This document shows positions 46,130 through 53,669 of a DNA stretch of 64,000 nt, one piece after another. The stretch is from an uncultured Bacteroidales bacterium (GTDB lineage Bacteria; Bacteroidota; Bacteroidia; Bacteroidales; Muribaculaceae). A model generated the notes under the pieces. That model had not been told where the DNA came from, ran no database searches, and saw only the letters and a program-made list of their open reading frames with translations. Positions within the stretch are counted from its first letter, which is position 1. Every line of letters starts with the position of its first letter. The DNA lies in the NCBI GenBank assembly GCA_902800715.1, contig CADCFN010000002.1:434001-498000 (forward strand), given 5' to 3'. Made by a program: the position numbers and the translations under genes.

Positions 46130-46455
46130 TGACATCCAATTACCGAAAGAATTGCTGGAGAAACGAGGTGTTGATTTGACTGGCGAAGACATATATATCA
46201 TCATGACCGAAGCTATAAAGAACAAGTCAAAACCACCATCTCCCAACGTACCAATCTATCTACGTGGGAAAAAAAGAGTTGGCAGAATACCTCAGGTGCT
46301 CAATTTCCACTATTAATAGATGGATAGACAATAAAGTCATTCACGATGAAGCGATTATTAAACGTGATCGATTTATCATGTTTGAAGCTAATAAAGTCAT
46401 TGAACAACTTCGCGAGAATGACAGTATTCGATTCAAACCGAGAAATCACAAATAA
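46113..46455 (+). pseudogene. frameshifted helix-turn-helix protein of a mobile element
   Basis: Two overlapping frames read as one protein if a single base is removed at the run of seven A at 46269-46275. The first part (from MQDIIDDIQLPKELLEK) ends PIYLRGKK, and the second continues KKELAEYLRCSISTINRWI, a helix-turn-helix, to RFKPRNHK at 46455. Joined, it is about 113 residues. The domain looks like the excisionase-like or DUF3853-like regulators of Bacteroidetes mobile elements. The shift needed is +1, so it may be a real mutation or a homopolymer error. A terminator follows 18 nt after the stop. Confidence 0.65.
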
Positions 46456-46472
46456 CAAGTATTAACCGAATG

Positions 46473-46509
46473 AAGGCTCTCACAAAACTCAACATGTGGG
46501 GGCCTTTTT
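46473..46509 (+). terminator. intrinsic terminator after the helix-turn-helix gene
   Basis: AAGGCTCTCACA (46473-46484) pairs over 12 bp, with two G-T pairs, with TGTGGGGGCCTT (46495-46506), followed by TTT. The loop has 10 nt. Confidence 0.8.
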
Positions 46510-46526
46510 CATAAACACAAAAAACA

Positions 46527-46760
46527 ATGGCACAGAAAACAAAGAAAATGACATTGAAGTATTGGAATTCGCTTAGTGATGGGGCCAAAAAGAGAGCCTT
46601 AACCTACGTATTTCCCATTCACCCTGCAATCGTTGAGATGCTGATGAACGAGAAACCCGACCTAAAGAGCGACTGGTGGAAAATGGTTTTTAAGAAAGTG
46701 AGAATCCCTGCCCCTGGAAGCTTTTACAAAACCGTAGTAAATAACACTTACTTAAACTGA
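46527..46760 (+). CDS. small hypothetical protein of the mobile element
   Basis: The 77-residue protein is basic and contains WNSLSDGAKKRALTYVFP near the start and a WWKMVFKKVRIP stretch. It has no signal peptide or membrane segment. I do not recognise it. It lies between the terminator and the next small gene (7 nt apart) in an operon-like row that leads to the recombinase. Confidence 0.6.
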   Translation: MAQKTKKMTLKYWNSLSDGAKKRALTYVFPIHPAIVEMLMNEKPDLKSDWWKMVFKKVRIPAPGSFYKTVVNNTYLN

Positions 46761-46767
46761 ACGCATT

Positions 46768-46971
46768 ATGAGACTGACCGATCAACAACAACTGCAAGAG
46801 CTTCGTTGGGCACAGAAAGACGTGTTCGATGCAGCCAACCATTTTGTGAGCGCTGGCCTTAGATTACAAGGTACGAATTTCGAACAGAGCTATGATCGGT
46901 TGTATAAGGCACTCAACGCTCTCAACCGAAGGCTCATCAGTGAAATCAACAAAGACAAAAGGAGGAAGTGA
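46768..46971 (+). CDS. small helical hypothetical protein
   Basis: The 67-residue protein is predicted to be almost fully helical (RLTDQQQLQELRWAQKDVFD and RLYKALNALNRRLISEINK). Its stop is 1 nt before the next start, and GGAGG lies just upstream of that start. No family is recognised. Confidence 0.55.
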   Translation: MRLTDQQQLQELRWAQKDVFDAANHFVSAGLRLQGTNFEQSYDRLYKALNALNRRLISEINKDKRRK

Positions 46972-46972
46972 T

Positions 46973-47329
46973 ATGGGCGAAGATTATAGCAAGGAGATTG
47001 CTGGTTATATCCTCAGCATCTTCAGAACCAATCCTTTTGTTGTAATGAGTTGGGGAATCAACCCGGCTAGCATTACAATCGTTGAAGTTGGTGTGAAATT
47101 CCATGTACAAGGATTTATTCACACCGGCTATGTCCAAGTAGTGTTGAACGAAGGAGAAGATCTATTTGAAGTAACGCTCATTTCTGAAGATGGCGAAACT
47201 TTGAAAACGATAGAACACATCTTCGTTGACAATCTGATTTCTATTCTGGATAGTGAAATAGAGAAATGCGAAAATTACGAGGAACGCATCTCTCAAGAAT
47301 ATGGCATTATCACAGAAACTGAAAAATGA
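46973..47329 (+). CDS. hypothetical protein of the mobile element
   Basis: The 118-residue protein mixes beta strands (residues ~25-75, VVMSWGINPASITIVEVGVK) with a C-terminal acidic helix (IEKCENYEERISQEYG). The start at 46973 follows GGAGGAAGTGAT and is better than the upstream ATG at 46892, which lies inside the previous gene. No function is recognised. It is about 90 nt upstream of the recombinase. Confidence 0.6.
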   Translation: MGEDYSKEIAGYILSIFRTNPFVVMSWGINPASITIVEVGVKFHVQGFIHTGYVQVVLNEGEDLFEVTLISEDGETLKTIEHIFVDNLISILDSEIEKCENYEERISQEYGIITETEK

Positions 47330-47370
47330 GAGAAAGTGGGATTTTCCAGGCGATTTTGGAGGGTCCCACT

Positions 47371-47414
47371 ATTCTTGAACAATACTAAACGTCCGTTCAA
47401 TATTTATCAAGAAT
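47371..47414. repeat. inverted repeat in front of the serine recombinase
   Basis: ATTCTTGA (47371-47378) and TCAAGAAT (47407-47414) are perfect arms 28 nt apart, ending 6 nt before the recombinase ATG. TGGGA (47337-47341) and TCCCA (47364-47368) form a second pair just upstream. These could be the crossover or operator sites of the recombinase. Confidence 0.45.
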
Positions 47415-47420
47415 GTTAAA

Positions 47421-48107
47421 ATGAGCGAAAATGAAAAGACAACTTATGTGGCCTACCTAAGACAATCGACAAAAAAGCAAGAAATCTCAGGACTTGGGAT
47501 TGAGGCTCAGAGAGAAATCATAGGCAGGTACTTGGGTCAGGAAAAACCGATTGCTGAATTCGTCGAAACTGAATCCGGCAAGAAAACTGACCGACCTAAA
47601 TTGACTGAAGCTTTAGCACTGTGTAGAAAAACCGGATCTACACTCATCGTTGCCAAGCTGGACCGATTATCAAGAAACGTCGCCTTTACATCAAAACTTC
47701 TGGAGAGCGATGTTGAGATAAAGTTTTGTGATTTTCCCGAGGCCAACCGATTAGTGCTTCATATCATTGCATCCATCGCTGAGTATGAAGCCGGCCTTAT
47801 ATCACAAAGAACAAAACAATCCCTTGAGGCGAAAAGGCAGCGGGGGATAACACTTGGAAAGCCTGAAAACCTCGTGAACAACTTGGACCAGGCTATTTCA
47901 AATTCGAACAAGACCAACAGACAAAAAGCCCTTAATAATCCCAATAACAAAAGGGCCGTAGCTTATCTCCGAGTCCTTGTATCGGAGGGAAGGGGCTTGT
48001 CTGAAATGTCGAGAATACTTAACCGAGAAGGATTCACGACCAGCAGAGGAGGTAAATTCACCGCTAAGCAGGTCTCAATCCTCATAAACCGATATCAACT
48101 GAAATGA
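47421..48107 (+). CDS. serine site-specific recombinase (resolvase family)
   Basis: Serine recombinases cut and rejoin DNA through a covalent phosphoserine link. This 228-residue protein has the N-terminal catalytic domain with Ser16 in AYLRQSTKKQ, the KLDRLSRN block and the IASIAEYEAGLISQRTK helix, followed by a helix-turn-helix (MSRILNREGFTTSRGGKFTA). The size fits a small resolvase or invertase rather than a large integrase. It probably moves the small element around it or flips a nearby segment. The next gene overlaps its stop by 4 nt. Confidence 0.92.
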   Translation: MSENEKTTYVAYLRQSTKKQEISGLGIEAQREIIGRYLGQEKPIAEFVETESGKKTDRPKLTEALALCRKTGSTLIVAKLDRLSRNVAFTSKLLESDVEIKFCDFPEANRLVLHIIASIAEYEAGLISQRTKQSLEAKRQRGITLGKPENLVNNLDQAISNSNKTNRQKALNNPNNKRAVAYLRVLVSEGRGLSEMSRILNREGFTTSRGGKFTAKQVSILINRYQLK

Positions 48108-48325
48108 TTAAGACAATTAAAGAATTATTGATTGAATGGTGGGCTGGAAACACTACCACCAAAATGCCTATTCCCACGATCTACACTTATGAGGTGGAAG
48201 TGGATGAAAGGCGAATCCAGATCGAGAGTATGAGTAGAAGCAGGATGTATGTTCACTACAAGGCGAGGAAGAAATATCCCAACGCCAAGTACATCCGGGT
48301 AGTCAGTCGAAAGAGACAATACTGA
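48104..48325 (+). CDS. small hypothetical protein coupled to the recombinase
   Basis: The 73-residue basic protein overlaps the recombinase stop (ATGA), so translation is coupled. It has a beta-rich middle (YTYEVEVDERRIQIESMS) and a Lys/Arg-rich C-terminus (HYKARKKYPNAKYIRVVS), which could bind DNA. No family is recognised. An intrinsic terminator follows. Confidence 0.6.
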   Translation: MIKTIKELLIEWWAGNTTTKMPIPTIYTYEVEVDERRIQIESMSRSRMYVHYKARKKYPNAKYIRVVSRKRQY

Positions 48326-48392
48326 CAAAAGGCTCCATCACAGATTTAGACTATTGATCATTCCACAAGAGAGGAGTATTATTTGAAGAAAG

Positions 48393-48421
48393 ACGGCAAT
48401 AAATAAGGCCGTTTTTCTTTT
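48393..48421 (+). terminator. intrinsic terminator after the recombinase operon
   Basis: ACGGC (48393-48397) and GCCGT (48408-48412) form a stem with a 10-nt loop and are followed by a T-rich run (TTTTTCTTTTT). Confidence 0.75.
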
Positions 48422-48440
48422 TGGGATTATTAAATGTCTT

Positions 48441-48800
48441 TTAAATGACCTCTTCAAAGTAAGTGTACTCAGGAAACCATTTGTCGAGCACATCGTCCGC
48501 TTTACGTTGAATCTCAGGAGTTACATATTTCTGCATTTTTTGAATTGTCACTACAAGAGACGTTGCTTCATCGATCCAGCCAATGATTGGCAATCGTTTT
48601 GCAGAAATCAAATCGATTGGAAGAACCAGATAAGAAATTGCAGTAAAGATCGTTGCCTTATCTTTCCATGGTGTATCCTTACTTGTCATAACAAAATACA
48701 TAAGAAGAACCGGGCGAGTTGTGACACGTCCTGTTTTTCTAGCCCACTCGCAAATCTTCTCCCAAAGAGAATCATAATTAATAATACTTCTACCTGTCAT
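48441..48800 (-). CDS. YkvA/DUF1232 family protein
   Basis: This small protein of about 119 residues has the DUF1232 core: KATIFTAISYLVLPIDLIS, then LPIIGWIDEATSL. The family has a short membrane-associated or hydrophobic helix and unknown function. The ATG at 48800 (MTGRSIINY) is preferred; an in-frame ATG at 48821 would add seven residues. It is on the minus strand and sits alone between the recombinase and the sigma operon. Confidence 0.8.
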   Translation of the reverse strand: MTGRSIINYDSLWEKICEWARKTGRVTTRPVLLMYFVMTSKDTPWKDKATIFTAISYLVLPIDLISAKRLPIIGWIDEATSLVVTIQKMQKYVTPEIQRKADDVLDKWFPEYTYFEEVI

Positions 48801-48940
48801 AATGAATAAAATTAAGTTCATTAATCAAAGATGAAAAATTGAACATCTTTCTATCACTTTGGCATGATTTTTGCTATTTGAGTTACAGTAATTTTTGTGC
48901 TAGCATTTATTCTTTTATTTTCTTTTTTGATAGCAAAATA

Positions 48941-48971
48941 GTTGTCAAATAAAATAAAAAATGTAATTTTG
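48941..48971 (+). promoter_or_regulatory. probable promoter of the sigma/GTPase operon
   Basis: GTTG (48941-48944) is followed after 19 nt by TAATTTTG (48964-48971), an ideal -7 box. It would give a 5' leader of about 250 nt before the sigma gene. The gap 48822-49231 is strongly AT-rich and has no gene. Near its end CTGCCTT (49184-49190) can pair with AAGGCGG (49201-49207) in a hairpin just before the sigma start. Confidence 0.5.
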
Positions 48972-49231
48972 CTGGTACTTAATTAATCTCTAATACATTT
49001 CATCAATACACTTTTTTAAAGTTGTATGGGAGTATATTGGTAGATATACATGTTGATGATTGCGATTTTTAAGCAGCATCTTAATTTGTCGAGTCTTATT
49101 ATTCACTCGTTTAATAAGAATTCATCCTGCTTATAATACGGCTCTTCGTATATCATTAACGTAATGAGTGTTTATATGAAACCCTGCCTTGATAGAGCCT
49201 AAGGCGGTTATTGTTTTTGTCAAACAGAATT

Positions 49232-49828
49232 ATGGCTCAAAATGTCGACATAAACAAAATGAATGATATGGAGATAGTCAAAGCTATTCTCCAGCGAGAT
49301 TCTTTTGTCACGAAAGAATACTTTTATAAAAAGTGCTTTCCGCTTTTCAATTCCATCTATAAAAAGTATTACACGGACTGCGAGAATTGTATAGAATTCA
49401 TTAATGAAATCTATCTGTTCATTGTAACCCCTCAAAGAAAAACTGGAAAGTCCAAACTTGAAGGTTTTAGTTTTAAATGTTCCCTAACATATTGGATTAA
49501 GATTGTTACAGAGAATTACTGTAAGCAACTCTTTGTTAAATATTCTGATATTTTAGAAGTGGACATTGAATCAAGTGATATAATTAAACGCTTTGAAACA
49601 TCTTTAGAGATAGATTCACATGAAATCGATATGCATGACGTAAGGACCATACTCGCTTCTATGCCCAATCAACGCTACCGCGCACTGATTGCGTATCGCT
49701 ATGTTGATGGTTACTGCAACGAGGACACTGCGAATTTACTAAATATGTCTATGCCAAACTACTACAACAAGCATAAGCTTGCAAAAGCACAATTTATAGC
49801 TGCATTGAGAAAGGGGGGTCTAATATGA
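49232..49828 (+). CDS. ECF-like RNA polymerase sigma factor
   Basis: The 198-residue protein shows two sigma domains: region 2 (about 28-102, with EYFYKKCFPLFNSIYKKYY and INEIYLFIVTPQR) and region 4 (about 137-192, with the helix-turn-helix EDTANLLNMSMPNYYNKHK). The normal DNA-binding residues of region 2 are not well conserved, so it is a divergent ECF type. The ATG at 49232 is preferred over the TTG at 49211. Its last bases overlap the start of the next gene (ATGA), and the next protein begins with an anti-sigma-like segment, so they probably form a sigma/anti-sigma pair. It should drive expression of the whole operon, including itself. Confidence 0.85.
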   Translation: MAQNVDINKMNDMEIVKAILQRDSFVTKEYFYKKCFPLFNSIYKKYYTDCENCIEFINEIYLFIVTPQRKTGKSKLEGFSFKCSLTYWIKIVTENYCKQLFVKYSDILEVDIESSDIIKRFETSLEIDSHEIDMHDVRTILASMPNQRYRALIAYRYVDGYCNEDTANLLNMSMPNYYNKHKLAKAQFIAALRKGGLI

Positions 49829-51264
49829 AAAATCTGAAAGACTTGTTGACCGATTTTGAAAGTATTCAAGAACTTCCGGTCTCAGAAGAAATGCTTGGTG
49901 CCTACATTGAAGGTCAACTCAATGAGAGTGAAAAAAATGATGTTGAGAGTCAGATCCATCAATCCGCTGCATTGAATGATTTGGTCTTAACAAGTCAAGA
50001 AAGTGAAACGCCTGGTTATGACTGGTCTATTCATGATGGTGATTATGGCTTTTGGGAACTTGGAATTCCTCCAGTTGTAACTCAAGACGATATCAAAACT
50101 CTTGACGATTATATAGATAACAATATAAACAACACTATTAGTATGCTTAACAAGATTGATCCCTCTGTTCGTGAGACCACAGGCGGCGTTGGTGAGAATA
50201 AGACTTACGGTTATGAATCAAATAACCAGCTAAATACATTTGATCCAGATATTTGGCAGGGGGATAATAATGCCTGTGCTGTACGTAGTCAGGAAATTGT
50301 TTTGAGAGACTATGGTATAAAAGTATCTCTTGATGAACTTATAGAGTTTGCAACGAAGAAAGGGTGGTTCGATCCAGATCCAGATTTGGGAGGAACGCCT
50401 AAAGAAGCTGTTGGTAATATTCTGGAAGCATTTGGGTTAAAAACAAATAGGACAGACAATGCTACCATCTTTGATATTATTGCAGAACTAAGGGCTGGTC
50501 ATCGTGTTATCGTGACCGTTGATGCTGATGAGTTATGGGTTAAAAAGGAGCCAGGTGTAATGGCAAAACTTTTTGGAAATGTAACGAATAAGATTAATGA
50601 TTCTGTTCAAAACTTCTTGGGTTTTGAGGGTGCTAATCATGCATTAGTCGTTGCCGGAGTTAATGTGAATCCTCAAGATCCATCAGACATTAAAGTCGTT
50701 CTGATTGATTCTGGTTCTGGTGATGTGTGCATTGAATATGATTTTAAAGACTTTCAAAATGCATGGAGTGATGGTCATTGTCAGATGATTTCTACGGAAG
50801 TTGCTGCACCGTATCAATATAACTATCATACACATCAGATGGAGCCTTCGGGTTTCAAATCAGATTTCTTTCCTTCTCTTATCGAACTGCCCGAAGGCCT
50901 TGAGAATTCATTCCAATTGCCACAGACATATTTTGAGGAATACAAGTTCTTTAAACCGATGCATGAATACATCGATGAGCAATCTCCATTTTATGATTTT
51001 ATCAATCATGACGAAGGTGGTAATCAGGAACAAAAAGAAGCGCCACACTCAATTCAAGCAAAAGATGAAGCGTATCAACATGATAGTGGATGTACTGTAG
51101 ATGAGTCTGATATGAAGATTCATGAAATCGACACAAATGAAGAAATTCAGCATGAAATTTACAACGATGAAGATTCTTCATCAAACGGTTTTTCTCAACA
51201 AGATGATAGCTTTTCTCAATCTGAAGATAGCTCATTTTTAGGTAATAATGAAGATCAATTTTAA
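49825..51264 (+). CDS. anti-sigma-like N-terminus fused to a C39/papain-like cysteine protease
   Basis: The protein (479 residues) starts with a short helical segment (about 18-48, EEMLGAYIEGQLNESEKNDV) that resembles the N-terminal domain of anti-sigma factors but lacks Zn ligands. A Peptidase_C39-like domain follows (about 130-330) with oxyanion Gln145, catalytic Cys151 (QGDNNACAVRSQ), His272 (GANHALVVAGVN) and Asp295 (VLIDSG). The C-terminal third (about 395-479) is acidic and rich in Ser, Asp and Gln, probably disordered. No signal peptide is seen, so the protease is cytosolic. The gene overlaps the sigma gene by 4 nt. A likely scheme is that it holds the sigma factor until self-cleavage or another signal releases it; this is inference. 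All four catalytic residues are present. Confidence 0.8.
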   Translation: MKNLKDLLTDFESIQELPVSEEMLGAYIEGQLNESEKNDVESQIHQSAALNDLVLTSQESETPGYDWSIHDGDYGFWELGIPPVVTQDDIKTLDDYIDNNINNTISMLNKIDPSVRETTGGVGENKTYGYESNNQLNTFDPDIWQGDNNACAVRSQEIVLRDYGIKVSLDELIEFATKKGWFDPDPDLGGTPKEAVGNILEAFGLKTNRTDNATIFDIIAELRAGHRVIVTVDADELWVKKEPGVMAKLFGNVTNKINDSVQNFLGFEGANHALVVAGVNVNPQDPSDIKVVLIDSGSGDVCIEYDFKDFQNAWSDGHCQMISTEVAAPYQYNYHTHQMEPSGFKSDFFPSLIELPEGLENSFQLPQTYFEEYKFFKPMHEYIDEQSPFYDFINHDEGGNQEQKEAPHSIQAKDEAYQHDSGCTVDESDMKIHEIDTNEEIQHEIYNDEDSSSNGFSQQDDSFSQSEDSSFLGNNEDQF

Positions 51265-51279
51265 ATGAGATAATGTTTT

Positions 51280-52341
51280 ATGGAACAGAATTCATTTTTA
51301 GGTGACACAATCAAAGGTATTCAGGATTCTGGCTGTAGCTTGTTCTTTATTACAAGTTCTGCTATGTCTATATATAATGTTGTAAAGAATCGTGATAATT
51401 CATGGGAAAACGCCCAAAATGAGCAAGATTTCCAAAATACATTATTGGAACAAAAAGAAAAGTACGAAGATTTTAAAGAAGACAAAGAAAAAAAATTTAA
51501 GGTTTGGCTAAGAAACAAACAAAGAGATTTTGTCCGTATCGAATCTTCAAAGCGTTTAGAGAATGATTTAGCAAAAGCGGATCTTCAAATGTTTTTTTCA
51601 GATTGGCCATTGCAAATAGCCATAGAGACAATTAATGAAAAGAGGAAAACATTTGACCCAAATAAAGAAACAGCTGCATTAAACATAGTTGTTGGAAAAT
51701 ACAATATTGGACCAGCCAACGATGCAATATCTAAATGCTACACTACGATAGTTAATGATATAAAAACGTTGTTGAAAGAGGTCGGCATAAGAGAAATGAA
51801 TGTTTTAAGATTTAAGGAAAATACTAATGTTGTTGGAGGTGCAGCTTTAGCAAATATATATGCTATGATGAGTGGCTTCCCGACATTAGTTCTTCTTCCA
51901 AGATTCATAGTAAGTGATAATCTCATTTCCTTGTCGATAGGGGTCTGGAATCAAGAGTCATTGTTTCCTCTGCAGAAAGAAGTTTATCAAATTGAATGTA
52001 ATTATACTCGAGTTAACAGTGATAAATCGTATTTGTTGAACAAACTTGAGGAAATTAAATATGCTTTTGCAACGATTTCTATTGTTATTAACGATAGCTA
52101 TTTGCTTTTGGAATCATTTGAGAAACCGAAGTTTCCCAAATTCGCATTTGAACACTCGATTCAAGATAAATATCCTAATCTTTTAAGTTTTGCAAAGAAT
52201 GAATATCAATCAGTATTATTAGCATATGAAACATCATCAAATGAATCTAATAATTCCGTAATTGATGAATTATTTACCGTTTCACAAAAAAACATTGTGA
52301 AAGATCTTGTTAAAGAAACGATTAATCAAATAGGGAAATGA
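51280..52341 (+). CDS. unknown protein with hydrophobic N-terminus and charged helix, paralogue A
   Basis: The 353-residue protein has a weakly hydrophobic N-terminus (about 8-30, IQDSGCSLFFITSSAMSIY), a highly charged coiled coil (about 42-92, KEKYEDFKEDKEKKFKVWL) and an alpha/beta C-terminal half (about 100-353). It is a distant paralogue of the next gene: the hydrophobic strands TISIVINDSYLLLESFEKPKFP match ILCSIGYMVDVFYWSNYYQAPLLP there, and both have a similar helix in front. No known family or catalytic motif is seen. Its start contains SFLGD, which recurs at the very end of the protease gene (SSFLGNNEDQF). It overlaps the next gene by 4 nt. Confidence 0.65.
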   Translation: MEQNSFLGDTIKGIQDSGCSLFFITSSAMSIYNVVKNRDNSWENAQNEQDFQNTLLEQKEKYEDFKEDKEKKFKVWLRNKQRDFVRIESSKRLENDLAKADLQMFFSDWPLQIAIETINEKRKTFDPNKETAALNIVVGKYNIGPANDAISKCYTTIVNDIKTLLKEVGIREMNVLRFKENTNVVGGAALANIYAMMSGFPTLVLLPRFIVSDNLISLSIGVWNQESLFPLQKEVYQIECNYTRVNSDKSYLLNKLEEIKYAFATISIVINDSYLLLESFEKPKFPKFAFEHSIQDKYPNLLSFAKNEYQSVLLAYETSSNESNNSVIDELFTVSQKNIVKDLVKETINQIGK

Positions 52342-53627
52342 GCATAGTTTTAGGTACTTTAGTCACGATGGGTCTCCAAATGGGTGCAAACATTATTAAT
52401 CAGAGTTTGCGCCAGGAAAGCATCGATGAAATTAGAAGATTTCAACAAGAGTGTAGGAGCGATCGGCAAGAACGGAGCTTAAGAAGGGACTTTGAAAAAT
52501 TTAAGCGTTCCTGTGAGTTCCAAGTTAAGATGGAAGAAGAAGGCCATGCCGAAAGGAACAACAATATCGATCTTGAGTTTTTTAATACTTTCAAGAAAAT
52601 GGCTCATAATGAGACATTAAAGTCTCATTATCCATTGACTATTAGCCCATACGTTATTGCTAAGTCAGTAATTCCATTGTTCGCTACTCAATTAGGCAAC
52701 TTTAGGACTGAATTATTTTGTATACTTACTAAAAGTAATTTACCTGTTTTCAATAAAACGGTTCAACCTATGCTAGATGCCATTCTTTGTAATTCCATAG
52801 CATCTCTTTGGAATGAAAAAAGCTTGCATACTGTTTGTTATTATTCTGACATTTGGAGAGAAGACTCGGTTTTTTATGATGAGGATATAGAAAATTTGAA
52901 ATCTGTTTTAAAATCTCCCACGTTAACCGTCACACCTTATTTTGAAAAATCTGGTGTCGGTTATAATTTGTACATTAAACTAAATATGTGGGGTGTGGGA
53001 ATAGAAATGTCAACATCAATTTTAACTGATGTGAAAATTGATTTGAATCCTGAACTTCTTTCAAGAGAAGAGAAATCCTCAATTGTTGCACAATTACTGC
53101 CAATTATTCTGTGTTCAATTGGCTATATGGTTGATGTATTCTATTGGTCTAATTACTATCAAGCTCCACTGCTCCCTCTTCTCTTGTCTAATGGAACAAT
53201 ACAAATTTCTCCTGAGTTGAAGAATGAAATGATTGTGTCATATGCCACTCTTTATAGATCGTTAGCATTAGGGCAGGTCGCAGATGAGCACACATTAATA
53301 ACTACTGATAAAAGGCAAGCTTTAGAGAACTCTTCAGAACTAAACATGTTCAATTTTCCTAATCGTTGTATGGGTTTTTTGAAATCTTGCGTAGCTTTAA
53401 TGGAGGCTTCTGACACATCAAATACGCTGATTGAAAAAACGATGCTTGCACTTTATAAAGCAAATATAGGCGAAGTTCATAATTCTCTGCAAAAGATTAA
53501 TGTAGAACTTCTGAACTATGATGATATGAACATAGTTGCTGATATGATTGATTTAGCTAATAAAAGTGGTAATGTTCAAGCAGCTAAGAAACTTACGAAA
53601 ATCGTAACCCAAAAGATACAGTCTTAA
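52338..53627 (+). CDS. unknown protein with hydrophobic N-terminus and charged helix, paralogue B
   Basis: The 429-residue protein has an N-terminal hydrophobic stretch (about 2-22, SIVLGTLVTMGLQMGANII), a charged helix (about 25-75, RQESIDEIRRFQQECRSDRQ) and a larger alpha/beta body with hydrophobic strands (about 240-300). It is a longer, divergent paralogue of the gene before it and is translationally coupled to it (ATGA overlap). The C-terminal ~70 residues are helical and may be a TPR-like tail. No catalytic residues are recognised. Both paralogues could sit at a membrane and serve as scaffold or sensor for the GTPases that follow; this is inference. Confidence 0.65.
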   Translation: MSIVLGTLVTMGLQMGANIINQSLRQESIDEIRRFQQECRSDRQERSLRRDFEKFKRSCEFQVKMEEEGHAERNNNIDLEFFNTFKKMAHNETLKSHYPLTISPYVIAKSVIPLFATQLGNFRTELFCILTKSNLPVFNKTVQPMLDAILCNSIASLWNEKSLHTVCYYSDIWREDSVFYDEDIENLKSVLKSPTLTVTPYFEKSGVGYNLYIKLNMWGVGIEMSTSILTDVKIDLNPELLSREEKSSIVAQLLPIILCSIGYMVDVFYWSNYYQAPLLPLLLSNGTIQISPELKNEMIVSYATLYRSLALGQVADEHTLITTDKRQALENSSELNMFNFPNRCMGFLKSCVALMEASDTSNTLIEKTMLALYKANIGEVHNSLQKINVELLNYDDMNIVADMIDLANKSGNVQAAKKLTKIVTQKIQS

Positions 53628-53669
53628 CGGAATTGACCTAATTATTATTTGTCTAAATTTTAATGCATT

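Noticed and set aside
46264..46280. Programmed -1 frameshift at the A7 run
   Set aside because: The downstream frame needs a +1 shift, and the typical A AAA AAG slippery heptamer is not in the right phase.
49211..49231. TTG start for the sigma gene (and similar TTG starts at 32236, 33640, 35723, 60965 and 61537)
   Set aside because: A nearby in-frame ATG fits the family or the signal peptide better in each case.
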